Below, piece by piece: positions 39,838 through 50,300 of a stretch of 64,000 nt of DNA (the first letter of the stretch is position 1; the number at the start of each line of letters is the position of its first letter). Both the position numbers and the translations under genes were made by a program. This DNA comes from Opitutia bacterium (GTDB lineage Bacteria; Verrucomicrobiota; Verrucomicrobiia; Opitutales; Opitutaceae). The stretch lies in the NCBI GenBank assembly GCA_947475065.1, contig CANJLB010000001.1:1-64000 (forward strand), given 5' to 3'. The notes under the pieces were generated by a model that saw only the letters and a list, made by a program, of their open reading frames with translations, did no database searches and was not told the origin of the DNA.

Positions 39838-42800
39838 TCAGAACGGGGAAAAGATGTGCACTTTTTTCCAAATCTTGTCGAAGAACTTTGACTTGGGTGG
39901 CACGGGAGGCACGTACGGCAGCTGGGACTCGGGAATGCCGAAGCCCGTGATGGCGTATGCCTTGATTTGTGCCGCATTGGTATAATCCTTTGCGTCCAGC
40001 ATCAGTTGGACGATTCCGGCACCAGCCTTGTAAAAATCGCGGGTAATCACCGGGTTGCCACTGCGGCCTGGCTGGCTTGGCTGGTCTAGCTGGGGTGGCT
40101 GGGGTAGATTGGGTTGAAAGCGAGGAACATCAGGCCTGGCAGGGTTGGTTGGTATGGGAAGGAACGCATCGTTCTGCCCGAAAGAGGCATAAATCTTGCG
40201 AAGGCTCTCCCAGAGCTGCAGGTTGGCCTCCGAGTAGATATCTGACTGCATGGCCTGAAGTTGCAAAGCCTGAAGCATGGTGATGGCGGCCTCCTCATTT
40301 TTTCCACTGTTTGCCTGCGCCTGCGCGAGCAGCAGATAGCACTGTGTCTGGTTGGGTGAAAGATTGCGGGCATAGGTCGCGGCCTTGATGGCTTCATCAT
40401 AGGCCACCGCCATTTGCCGGATTTCGCTCTGGATTTGCTGCGCTTCCTGGATCGCCGCGTTCAGCCGCAATTTCTGATCCACGGTCACGGACCGGGTCAG
40501 ATCCTCGAGTTTTTTTTGCGTTTCTGCCACCGATACCTCTGACGGCTGCAAATTCTTCAGCAGCGTTTCCAAAGAAATCCGATCCAATGTATCCGCCGTT
40601 TTGGCCGCATCGTCCAACTGGCGGCGAAATTGGTCGAAATGGTTCAGCGCGAATTGACTATGGACCCCCCCGGCTCCGAGATAGGAGCCCGCAAGCTGAT
40701 TATGGACGCGCGGGTTGCCCACGTTGGCGATTTCGTCGAGACTCGCTCCCCGTTGCAACCGGTCACCCCGCGAGGCCTTGTTAACCCATGTGTCCACATT
40801 GCGGGCCCGGATCATGATATCCACGCCTTTTTGGTAAAATCTAAGCGCCTCAATGGGCACAGGACCACCCTTGCGATCCGGCTGGGACAGCAACTGAGCC
40901 TTGGTATTATAATACATGCCCAGGTCACAGAACAGTGTGTTGTCCTGCCGGTTGATTGGCAGCGGCCTGGAGTCAATCACCGCCAGCCCGATCTCCGCCC
41001 GTGCAATCGCCTGATCCACATTGGATTCGATTCTCGGATCGTGATTAAAATAGCCGTTGGCGAAACCCTTGTGGACCTTGAAGCTGTTGGGCTGCGCGGC
41101 GGCCGCGCTCTGCCAGAGGGTGAACTCGCTCTTCCAGTCCGCATTGCGCACATAGGTGCGCAGGCCGAGGGCGGCCAGCAGCACCAGCGGCAATCCCAAC
41201 CGGAGACCCATCAAGCCCAGTGCGCGCCATTCTTCGGGCAATGTCAGGGTAGAGGTAAATTTTTCAATGAGATGGGCCAGCCCGAGCGCGGCCACGAGGC
41301 AGAAACCGATGGAGGGCAGATAGAGGAAACGCTCGCCCATGATGCTGCCGATCGGAATCAGGATGTTGGCCGTCAGCAGGATCATCCCGAAAAAGAATAG
41401 CACACCGAAGGAAAACAACGGCGACGCCAGCCGCCGGTTCCACGCGAGCCACAGCAGACCCACCACCACCGCCAGACCGATCCAGCATTGGAGATTCTCC
41501 CAGAGTGGCGTGCCCTCCTCGCCATAAAGCGGGATCGCGTTGTAGGAGTAGTCGCACGAAAGTGTGTCGGGGAAAACCAGCAGTCCGAGGTAGCGGCCCA
41601 GCACTTTGAACGCGGTCAGCTCCCCCGACAGGGTGATCTGATCCCACCATTTCTGAGCGTTCTCGATGAGCGTCAGTTTGTGGGCGTCGGTCACCTCGCT
41701 GATTGACGCCGGCACCCGCGCGATGGGATTGTCAATAAACAGCTGCCCGTAGGTGGGCGTCGCCTCGATCATGCCGGTGCGGATGACAAAAAAGAACAGC
41801 ACCGGCAGCACCAATGCGACCCAGCCCTTGAGGCCAAACTCGATCGCCGCTTTGCCTAGGCGCTCACGCAGCTCCCCCGTCAGCTTGGGCCAGCGGTAGA
41901 TGAAATCATACAGCGGCAGCAGCAAGACCAGCATGAAGCCGCTCTCCTTCGAAAACATCGAGATTGTGGCCGGGATCGTAAACGCAATCAGCCAGAGAGG
42001 GCGCAGCAGCCCCGCCACCGTGGCGCGCAGATAGCACCAAAATGCGATTAAAATCCACAGGGTGCAGAGCTGGTCGGCCCGGCCCACGATGTTGGTCACC
42101 GACTCCGTCTCGACCGGATGCACCGCAAATATCGCCGCCGCCAGCACGGCGACCCACGGTCGTTCCGTGAGCCGGCGCGCCACCACCAGCACCATGAAGA
42201 CGTTGCCCAGATGGATCAGGAGGTTGGTAACATGGTAGCCGTAGGAACTGTTGCCGTTGCCGGTCAACGACCAGTGCCAGGAAGGAATGCTCACGACACC
42301 AGCCACCACGGCGGCCGCCGCCAAGGCCAGCCACCATGGACGCAAGGCCGCCCGCATCAGCAGAAACAACCCGCCCGTGATGACAGCAAAGGCCACGAGC
42401 TTCAGCCAAAAGTAAGTCGGCCCTTGGTTCGGGCCGGGCCGCCGGGGATCGGAGAAATCGGGACCGCTATAATTAAAGGCATAGGTGATGGTCGTGAGCG
42501 GACGATACAGATCGCTGGGAAAACTCGGATACCAATAGCCTTCCAGAAAGACCTGCTTCAGGATTGGAACCGTCCTGCCGGTGGTGGGATCCTTTTGCTC
42601 CCATTTCCATTCCCGCAACCGGATGTCCTGCCCAATGACCAGCGCATTGTCCAGGGCCAGGTCAGTGTCGAAGGAATTGTGGTAAGCCAGCCGGGCCGCC
42701 GCCAGCAGAAAGAGCACGGCCGCCACCCAGAACCAGCGCGGCACCCGCACACCCAGCAACGAGTAGCCCGTCGCGCCCGCCGGGGCGGAGGGCACGGAAT

Positions 42801-42846
42801 CGGAGGGAGAGGGAACGGCGGAACTGGCTTGGGCGGGATTCGTCAC
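39838..42846 (-). CDS. TMTC-like polytopic membrane protein with TPR-like C-terminus (putative O-glycosyltransferase)
   Basis: This protein of about 1000 residues has roughly ten membrane helices in its first 600 residues. Its motifs recall TMTC O-mannosyltransferases: DLYRPLTTITYAFNY, HVTNLLIHLGNVFMV, FAVHPVETESVTNIVGRADQ, FSKESGFMLVLLLPLYDF, and IPIGSIMGERFLYLPSIGF. The C-terminal 400 residues look helical and TPR-like, ending in a Pro/Gln-rich linker and a short helical tail. TMTC proteins transfer mannose from a lipid carrier to proteins in eukaryotes; the bacterial activity is unknown. The GTG at 42846 is a compromise start; in-frame codons upstream (ATG 42948, 42978) are possible. Confidence 0.72.
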   Translation of the reverse strand: MTNPAQASSAVPSPSDSVPSAPAGATGYSLLGVRVPRWFWVAAVLFLLAAARLAYHNSFDTDLALDNALVIGQDIRLREWKWEQKDPTTGRTVPILKQVFLEGYWYPSFPSDLYRPLTTITYAFNYSGPDFSDPRRPGPNQGPTYFWLKLVAFAVITGGLFLLMRAALRPWWLALAAAAVVAGVVSIPSWHWSLTGNGNSSYGYHVTNLLIHLGNVFMVLVVARRLTERPWVAVLAAAIFAVHPVETESVTNIVGRADQLCTLWILIAFWCYLRATVAGLLRPLWLIAFTIPATISMFSKESGFMLVLLLPLYDFIYRWPKLTGELRERLGKAAIEFGLKGWVALVLPVLFFFVIRTGMIEATPTYGQLFIDNPIARVPASISEVTDAHKLTLIENAQKWWDQITLSGELTAFKVLGRYLGLLVFPDTLSCDYSYNAIPLYGEEGTPLWENLQCWIGLAVVVGLLWLAWNRRLASPLFSFGVLFFFGMILLTANILIPIGSIMGERFLYLPSIGFCLVAALGLAHLIEKFTSTLTLPEEWRALGLMGLRLGLPLVLLAALGLRTYVRNADWKSEFTLWQSAAAAQPNSFKVHKGFANGYFNHDPRIESNVDQAIARAEIGLAVIDSRPLPINRQDNTLFCDLGMYYNTKAQLLSQPDRKGGPVPIEALRFYQKGVDIMIRARNVDTWVNKASRGDRLQRGASLDEIANVGNPRVHNQLAGSYLGAGGVHSQFALNHFDQFRRQLDDAAKTADTLDRISLETLLKNLQPSEVSVAETQKKLEDLTRSVTVDQKLRLNAAIQEAQQIQSEIRQMAVAYDEAIKAATYARNLSPNQTQCYLLLAQAQANSGKNEEAAITMLQALQLQAMQSDIYSEANLQLWESLRKIYASFGQNDAFLPIPTNPARPDVPRFQPNLPQPPQLDQPSQPGRSGNPVITRDFYKAGAGIVQLMLDAKDYTNAAQIKAYAITGFGIPESQLPYVPPVPPKSKFFDKIWKKVHIFSPF

Positions 42847-43018
42847 AGGCAATTGGGTAAGGCGGTAGCTAGAAACATCCCGCTTGGCTCGGCAATGTTT
42901 TCTTTCGCCGCGAAAATTCGTCCCCGGCTTGACCCGCCACGGGGCCATTGGTTCCACGCGGCCGCGGCCCGGGCGCAAAACGCCTTGGCTTCACCACCCG
43001 CCTGCCCCACAAAAAGCC

Positions 43019-43795
43019 ATGTCTCCCGCCTCCGGCATCGTCGAGCTGGGGGGCGTCGCCAAAAAATTTGGTGACGGCCCGCCCGTGCTCGCGGACTTCT
43101 CGCTCACGGCGCGACCGGGCGAGTTCCTCAGCCTCATCGGGCCGAGCGGCTGCGGCAAATCCACCCTGCTCCGCCTCATCGCCGGACTGACCGATGTGTC
43201 CGCCGGCGAGCTGCGCGTGGATGGCCGCACGCCCGAGCAGGCGGCGGCGGAGCTGGCGTTTGTTTTTCAGGAACCGACGCTGCTGCCCTGGCTCGACGTC
43301 GCCGGCAACGTCGAGGTGCCGCTGCGCCTGCGCGGCGCGACTCGGGCCACCCGCGCCGCGGCGCGCGACGGCGCGCTGCGGCTTGTCGGACTGGCCGGAC
43401 GTGAAGCCGCCTACCCGCGCCAGCTGTCCGGCGGACAAAAGATGCGCGTGTCGCTCGCCCGCGCGCTCGTGCTCGCGCCGAAAATCCTGCTGCTCGACGA
43501 GCCCTTCGGCGCGCTCGACGAGATGACGCGCGAACGGCTCCAGGAGGAGCTGCTCGCCATCCGCGCGCAACAGGGCTGGACCGCGTTCTTCGTGACGCAC
43601 TCGGTCGCCGAGGCGGTGTTCCTTTCCGACCGGATTTTTGTGATGTCACCGCAACCCGGCCGGATCAGTGCGGAGATTGCCGTGCCGCTGCCGCAGCCGC
43701 GCACGGCGGAAACGCGCCTGTCGCGCGCCTACCAGGACCTCATCGTCGCAGTCACACGCCGGCTGCGCTCCGCCGAACCGGCCACGGCAGCATGA
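43019..43795 (+). CDS. ABC transporter ATP-binding protein (SsuB/TauB/ThiZ type)
   Basis: The 258-residue ATPase has Walker [18 protein letters not shown] near 41-57, Q-loop FVFQEPTLLPWLDVAGNVEV near 81-100, signature LSGGQKMRVSLARAL near 139-153, and Walker B KILLLDEPFGALDEMTRERL near 159-178. It belongs to the nitrate/sulfonate/taurine/hydroxymethylpyrimidine importer group. Its stop overlaps the permease start by four bases. Start ATG 43019 is used; earlier in-frame codons have no family sequence. No substrate-binding protein gene is adjacent. Confidence 0.9.
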   Translation: MSPASGIVELGGVAKKFGDGPPVLADFSLTARPGEFLSLIGPSGCGKSTLLRLIAGLTDVSAGELRVDGRTPEQAAAELAFVFQEPTLLPWLDVAGNVEVPLRLRGATRATRAAARDGALRLVGLAGREAAYPRQLSGGQKMRVSLARALVLAPKILLLDEPFGALDEMTRERLQEELLAIRAQQGWTAFFVTHSVAEAVFLSDRIFVMSPQPGRISAEIAVPLPQPRTAETRLSRAYQDLIVAVTRRLRSAEPATAA

Positions 43796-44601
43796 CCACC
43801 ATGGCAAAGATCCGCAAAAATCTGCCACCGGTCCTGATGTTTCTCCTTGCGGGAGCAGTGCTGCTCGTGACCTGGATCGCGGTGCATCACCGGCTCCCCG
43901 AACACCTGATATTTTTGCTGCCCACGCCCGGAGCCGTCTGGGCGGCCGCAGGCAAAGAGGCGGCCGTGCTCGCACGCGCGACATTCAACACCATGGAAGG
44001 CGCGCTGCTCGGCTTTGGCCTCGCCATTGCGTTCGGCAGTCTGGCCGCGTTGGTGCTGTCGCTGTCGCCGCTGGTCCGCGCCGGGCTTATGCCCTACCTG
44101 ATGCTGCTGCAGCTCACACCCATTCCCGTGCTTGCGCCGTTGCTGGTGCTTTGGGCGGGAGCGGGACTGCCGAGCGTGGCCCTGATCACATTTTTGATCT
44201 GCTTTTTTCCGCTCCTGGTGAACACCACCCAAGGCCTGGTCTCCACTGACCGCCAGCTCGTGGAGCTGTTTCGGATGTGGCGGGCCGGCCGCTGGCAGGA
44301 GCTGTGGCGGCTGCGGGTGCCGGCGGCGCTCCCGTATTTTTTTACCGGGCTGCGGATCGCCGCGATCCTCGCGCCGATCGGCGCGGTGATCGGCGACTTC
44401 TCGGCAGGCACCTCGGCCGGTGATGGCGGCGGACTGGGTTTCCGGGCCTATTACTACAGCACGCAGGCCAAATATCCCGAACTGTACGCCGTGGTGGCCA
44501 TCACCGGCGGGCTGGGCTTTGTTTCCATGGGCACCGTGATGCTGCTGAGCAGGCTCGCCCTCGGTCGCTGGCACGACGCCTACGCGCGGAACGACAGCTG
44601 A
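43792..44601 (+). CDS. ABC transporter permease (SsuC/ThiX type)
   Basis: The 269-residue permease has about six helices and the BPD_transp_1 pattern: PTPGAVWAAAGKEAAVLA, LLQLTPIPVLAPLLVLWAGA near 99-118, the EAA-type coupling loop ELFRMWRAGRWQELWRLRVP, and GLRIAAILAPIGAVIGDFS. It partners the ATPase just upstream. The substrate could be a thiamine precursor, sulfonate or similar; nothing in the sequence decides. It ends 55 bases before the TonB-dependent receptor, which may share the transcript. Confidence 0.88.
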   Translation: MTTMAKIRKNLPPVLMFLLAGAVLLVTWIAVHHRLPEHLIFLLPTPGAVWAAAGKEAAVLARATFNTMEGALLGFGLAIAFGSLAALVLSLSPLVRAGLMPYLMLLQLTPIPVLAPLLVLWAGAGLPSVALITFLICFFPLLVNTTQGLVSTDRQLVELFRMWRAGRWQELWRLRVPAALPYFFTGLRIAAILAPIGAVIGDFSAGTSAGDGGGLGFRAYYYSTQAKYPELYAVVAITGGLGFVSMGTVMLLSRLALGRWHDAYARNDS

Positions 44602-44656
44602 AATTTTTCCCCGCTTGCACGCGGTGCGGGCAGACTTTCTGCTGGCGCGCAACTTC

Positions 44657-47215
44657 ATGCCGCGTTCTCCATGTTTCCAGCGCCTCTTTACGCTCTGCTG
44701 CCTCACGCTCGCCGGTGCCGGAGTTGTCCTTGCCGCCGACGGGCCGCTCCCGGCCGGGCCCGACGCGACCGAACTTGAACGTTTCATCGTCCGGGAGACC
44801 GCGCTTTCCACCTCCGGCGACGTGCTGCCCACTTCACGGCCGGTCACGTCGCTCTACGGCCCGATGTCCGTGCTCGACCTGCCGCGCGCCGTCACCGTGC
44901 TCACACCTGAGCTGATGCGCGACGCCGGCATCGCCAGCTTCGCCGATCTCGGCCGCCTCGGGGCCGGCACGCAGCAGATCAATTACTACGGCGTCCCCGG
45001 CTCGCCGACACTGCGGGGTGCGAAAGGCGGCATCTATTTTGACGGCATGCAGCGCGCCTACCAGCGCAACGAGATGCCCCTCTCCTTCGGTTCGCTCGAG
45101 GCGATGGACCTCGTGAAGGGTCCCGCGCCTGCGCATTTTGGTGCCGGCCTCGTCGGCGGTTACGTCAACGAAATCCCCAAGTCTCCCTACTTCGACGCCA
45201 CCCGCGGCTCGGTGCAGCTCGAGCTCGACGAATACGGCGGCCATCGCGTGCAGCTCGATGTCGGCGGCCCGACGCTCCTCGTTGGCCGGCCCGCGGCCTG
45301 GCGAATCTCACTCACCGGCCAGCTCGCCGACTCCTATTACAGCCGGATCGGCAATGACTACGTCTCGCTCTACGCCACCGTGAAAACCCGCCCGCACCCC
45401 GGAGTGTCCGTCACGACCGGCGGCGAGTATTTCAATTTCCGTTCCAACGAAAACGCCGGCTGGAACCGACCCACACAGTCGCTCATCAACGGCGGCCAAT
45501 ACCTCATTGGCGAGCCGATCAGCATCGTGAGCAACGCCTCCGGCACCGCCGACCGCGCCCTGCTGGCCAAAAACCCTGCGCTCGTTGTCCCCGCCGCCAC
45601 CGTGGACGCCGCCGTCCTCGCCGGCCGCATCACGGCCACCCAGCGCGACGCCATGCTCGACCTCTCCAACGCCGGTGAACGAGCCACCGCCTACTCCGCC
45701 TGCACGGCGCCGCAGCTCGCCAGCATCCAGCAATCCACCTCTGGCTACCAATACACCCCCGACTTTTTTACCGCCGGCGGCACACCTTTCACCACGCCGA
45801 TTGCCGGCTCGACGGTCCTCTCGGACGCGCGCGACTACGCCAACTCCCAGGATTTTCTCTGGTTTCTCACGCTCGACACCGATGGCGCGCACGATGCCGC
45901 GTTCAAAGGCCAGTTCCTCCTCGATTTTGTCACCACCGACAAGCTCTCCACCTACGGCTACGCCATCTCAACCGACCAGTTGGTGGTCGAAGCCAAGGCC
46001 ACCCTCACCCAGACCCTCAGTCTGCTTGCCGGCACCCGCGTCAGCTACGGCGCCTCGGCGCGCTTTACCAATGCCCAGATCCTGCAGGACTTTTCCGTCG
46101 AGCCGTTTGGCCGCCGCGACATCACGTTGCCCGGCATCTCGGACAACTCCACCGTTCTCGCCGGTCCGCAGGTCGCGCCCGACGGCCTCAACCTCTGGTC
46201 CGCACGCCTCGGCTTCGGCGGGGCCAACGTCTATTCGCAGCTCTACGAGCTGAGCGCGTTCGGCTACACCGAGGCGCACGTCACGTCCGCGTTCACGGTC
46301 TTTGCCTCGTTGCGCGGCACCTACGCGCCTTACGCCACGAAATATCCGAGCGAAGTGGACCGCGTCCTCACGGCCACGCGCGCCGCCGTCACCGGCCACG
46401 ACTCCAAGGCCTACCTCAACGCCGCTCTCAGTCCGACGTTCCGGCTCGGCCGCTCCACCACGCTCTACGCCACGGTGCAGGAGGGCACCTCCATCGACCC
46501 CACACAGGGCGGCGCGATCTTCGGCAAGGACAATTTCACCAGGAACGAACTCTACGAGGCCGGTGTCAAAACATCCGCACTCGACGGCAGGCTCTTCACC
46601 AGCCTCGCCGTGTTCCGCTGGAAACAACAGCAGTTCAGCACCCTCACCAGCCTCGCCGAACCGCTCGCCGGACGCGGAGTCGAACTCGAGGCCACCTATG
46701 CCCCGGTGCCGGAGATTTCCCTGGTCGCCTCCGCTGACTGGCAGCGTGTCACCCGCGAGAAACCCCTCGGCAGCCGTTCGCTTCCGCTCACCGACGAGCA
46801 GTGGGCTCTCTTCGGCGGCATCCTCAACACGCCGTTCTCCGGCACGGTCTTCCCGGCGCCCGGCGACAGCTTCGGCCGGCCCAATGCCAACTCCTCCCTT
46901 GCCTATCCCGGCTCGCCCGAGACGCAGCTCAAGCTCCTCGCCATCGCCCGCCATGGCGCATGGACGCTCGCCGGCGGCCCCATCTGGAGCGCCGCTTACT
47001 GGCACAACTTCGACCATACCCTTCGCATTCCCTCCTCGCTCGTGTGGAACGCCACCCTCGCCTGGCGCACGCTCCGCTGGGAAGTCTCCCTCGCCGTAGA
47101 CAATCTCACCAACGAAAGCTATTTTCTCGGGGCCGAGCCCGTCTTCGGTGCCAACACCCTCATCACCAAGGCACCCCCCCGCACCATCCGCCTCACAGCC
47201 ACGTGGAAGTTTTAA
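44657..47215 (+). CDS. TonB-dependent outer-membrane receptor
   Basis: This 852-residue protein has a signal peptide (about 1-26, MPRSPCFQRLFTLCCLTLAG), a TonB-box-like start (ELERFIVRETAL), a plug domain (about 60-180; SVLDLPRAVTVLTPELMRDA, YGVPGSPTLRGAKGGIYFDG) and a long beta-barrel. It ends with the barrel signature LTATWKF, a terminal aromatic residue for BAM recognition. It lacks an N-terminal carboxypeptidase-like domain. It probably brings a bulky substrate across the outer membrane for the adjacent ABC importer; which substrate is unknown. Start ATG 44657 is used because it opens the signal peptide. Confidence 0.92.
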   Translation: MPRSPCFQRLFTLCCLTLAGAGVVLAADGPLPAGPDATELERFIVRETALSTSGDVLPTSRPVTSLYGPMSVLDLPRAVTVLTPELMRDAGIASFADLGRLGAGTQQINYYGVPGSPTLRGAKGGIYFDGMQRAYQRNEMPLSFGSLEAMDLVKGPAPAHFGAGLVGGYVNEIPKSPYFDATRGSVQLELDEYGGHRVQLDVGGPTLLVGRPAAWRISLTGQLADSYYSRIGNDYVSLYATVKTRPHPGVSVTTGGEYFNFRSNENAGWNRPTQSLINGGQYLIGEPISIVSNASGTADRALLAKNPALVVPAATVDAAVLAGRITATQRDAMLDLSNAGERATAYSACTAPQLASIQQSTSGYQYTPDFFTAGGTPFTTPIAGSTVLSDARDYANSQDFLWFLTLDTDGAHDAAFKGQFLLDFVTTDKLSTYGYAISTDQLVVEAKATLTQTLSLLAGTRVSYGASARFTNAQILQDFSVEPFGRRDITLPGISDNSTVLAGPQVAPDGLNLWSARLGFGGANVYSQLYELSAFGYTEAHVTSAFTVFASLRGTYAPYATKYPSEVDRVLTATRAAVTGHDSKAYLNAALSPTFRLGRSTTLYATVQEGTSIDPTQGGAIFGKDNFTRNELYEAGVKTSALDGRLFTSLAVFRWKQQQFSTLTSLAEPLAGRGVELEATYAPVPEISLVASADWQRVTREKPLGSRSLPLTDEQWALFGGILNTPFSGTVFPAPGDSFGRPNANSSLAYPGSPETQLKLLAIARHGAWTLAGGPIWSAAYWHNFDHTLRIPSSLVWNATLAWRTLRWEVSLAVDNLTNESYFLGAEPVFGANTLITKAPPRTIRLTATWKF

Positions 47216-47381
47216 GCGGCCAGGTCCGCTTCTTCGCCTTTTTTCCGTCCTCAGCCCATGTAGGTCCCATGGCAATTTTGCCCGCAAGGGGAGGACTCCC
47301 ATGCGCGCCTTTTGCGTTACACAGCTGGAGTGTTTCCATCGCTCCGCAATTTCCGCCAACCCGCCGGTATTCCGGCCCGGC

Positions 47382-50300
47382 TCAGACGGCGGCCGATGGT
47401 GCAACCAGCGCCAGACGGACGGCGCTGAGCAGCTTTTCGGCAGTGAAAGGCTTGGACAGAATCCCCTTGGCAAGCTGCCTGACCTCGGGGGACAGATTGA
47501 AAAATTGCTCCGGCTCATTCTCGTCCATCTCCGCCGGGAGCTTCACACCGACCTCGGCGCCGGTCATCATGAGGACGGGAAGGCGGGGGTGCTGACGCGC
47601 GAGCTGCGCGATGAGCTGAGCGCCGGACACTCCCGGCATCGCAAGGTCGGTCAGCACAAGGTCCACCTGGCCACCGACAGCCTGAAGCTGCGAGAGCGCC
47701 GCGTCCACCCCGGCGGCGCACATCACGCGGTAGCCCTCCCGCACGAGCACCATGCGCACGATGTCGCGCACGGCCGTCTCGTCGTCCACGACGAGCACCA
47801 TACGGCCGAGGCCGGCCGGCAGCCGGGCCGGGGCGGCCGGAGGCGGACTGGCGGACAGCTCGGCAAACACGGGCAGGAAAACTTTCACCACCGTGCCCGC
47901 GCCAATCCGGCTGGTGACGCGGACGAAGCCCTCGTGCCCGCGCACGATGCCCAGCACCGTCGAGAGCCCGAGTCCGCTGCCCTGCCCGAAGGGCTTGGTC
48001 GTGAAAAACGGGTCGAAGATTTTGTCGAGGTGGTCGGCTGTGATGCCATGGCCGTGGTCGGCGACTGTGAACACCGCATGGCGGCCGGCACGGGCGCCGG
48101 GCGTCTGCGCGGCGTCCTCGGGGGCGACATCCGCCAGCTCCAGCGCGAGCGCGAGGCGGCCGCCCTTCTCCATCGCGTCGCTGCCGTTGAGCGCAAGGTT
48201 GATGATGACCTGGCTGAGCTGCGTGCTGTCGCCCAGCACGGGGCATTCGCCCGCCGGAGCCTGCCAGTCCACCCGGATGTTTTTGGGGAAAGTTTCGTGA
48301 ATGATCGTCAGCGTGTCCCGCACGATCTTGCCGAGGTCCATGCGGTGCTTTTCGCCCGGCATACCGCGGGCAAACGAGAGCAGCTGCCGCACGATGACCG
48401 AGCCACGCCGCGCGCTGTTCTCGACGGTGGCGAGCAGCATGAGACCGCTGGTGTCGTTCAGATACGGGCGGAGCATCGCCGGCACCATGAGGATGGGTGC
48501 CAGAATGTTGTTGAGGTCGTGCGCCACGCCGCTGGCGAGCCGGCCGACACTTTCGAGCCGCTGCTGCCGCAGCAGCTGCGCCTGCAGCGTGCGGCGCTCG
48601 GAGATGTCGCGCCAAATCGTCAGGTGCAGCCCCGGCAGGATGCCCGCGATCGCGCTGTAGTCCACGACCACCACGCTGCCGTCCTTGCGTCGCAGGGGAG
48701 TCTCACCGGTGGTGCGGCCCCGCGCCAGAAACTCGCTCCACGCGCCCTGCGCCCACGCGGGGTCGGATGCGGCGAAGACCTGCTGGACATTGAGCGCAAC
48801 CAGCTCATCGTGCGTGTAGCCGAGCAGCTGGCACGCGGCGGGATTGGCGTCCACATAGCGGCCGTCGTCGGCGACCAGCAGGATGGCATCGTTCGAATGG
48901 TCGAATAGCGCCTGCAGCCGGCGCTTGTTCACGATCAGCGCCGACTCGGCCTCGATGCGGTCGTTGATGTCAATGGCCGCACCGATGTAACCGAAAAACT
49001 CTCCGCCGGGCGAGAAGCGCGGCACGCCGGTGTCCGTGACCCAGCGATGCTGGCCGGAGCGGTGACGCAGGCGGAATTCGCAGGTGAACGGCTTGCGGCG
49101 TGCCGCCGCCTCGGCCCGCGCGCGTTCCCGCGCGACGCGATCGTCAGGGTGGACGCCGGCCAGCCAGCCATCGCCCCGTTCCTCCTCCAGTGACCGGCCG
49201 GTGAAGGCCAGCCAGCTTTGGTTGAAATAATGGCACCGCTGGTCGGCCCCCGCCATCCAGATGAACACCGGCGCGTAATCGGCCAGCCCGCGGAAACGCG
49301 CCTCGCTCTCGCGCAACGCGTCCTCGGCCAGCCGGCGTTCGGTGACATCCTGGGCGTTGAAGCAAACCCGCTTCACGGTGCCGTCGCGCTCGCGCACCGG
49401 TGTGTAGGTGACGGCAAAAAAGCGCAGGCCGCCCCGGCAGTCATGCAGGGCCACCTCATGCTGCACGGTCTGGCCGGCAAACGCGGCCTTGATGTTCCGC
49501 AGCGTCGCCAGCGCAAACTCCAGCCCAAGCACCTCGACCAAAGTCTGCCCGACCCGCAGCTCGCGCCCGAAGACTTCCTGCGCCATGCGCGCGGCCGCCT
49601 GATTAAACAGCTCCAGCCGCGCATCCGTCTGCAGCAGCAGAAACGCCTGCCCGGTGGTTTCCACCACCGCCTGCAGTTCCTGCTCCGAGCGGCGCAGCTC
49701 GCGGGTGCGGCGCTCAAGCAGGTCTTGCACCCGCAGCAGCGACTTCTCGCGCCGGGCCATCTCGCAGAGGCTGCACAGGTAGTCCGGCGCATAGGGCCGC
49801 CGCAGGTGTGCGCTCGCCCCGGCCTGCATCGCCCGGACCGCCAGCGTCGGATCAGGCTGAGCGGTGATGGTAAAAAACGCCATCTCCGGCCAGCGGGCGG
49901 CCTGTGCGGCCAGCCAGGCCAGCTCCATGCCGGGCTGGTCGAGATCCACCACCGTGGCCTCGGCCTCGGCCAGCCCCGCCTCGGCGTCGGCCCGGCTTGA
50001 GGTGCATCTTACCCGAAAACCATGGGCCGCAAATGCGGCCTCGACGGCAGTCTGCTCTTCATCCGCCTTGATGATGAGCAGCACCTCCGGCTGCGTGGCG
50101 GGCTCCGCGTGCATGAGCAGGCGGTCCACCTGCCGCAGAAAAGCCGCCGGCTCGGCCGGCAATCGCACAAAGGCGTTTGCGCCGAGGTCCACCACAAGGT
50201 TTTCCGTGTCAGCCCCCGCGTAGGTGGCCGAAGCGACCAGGACCGGCGTTTCGTTAAAATTTTTGTAGGCCGGCGAGCGCAGCATCCGGCAGAACCGCAC

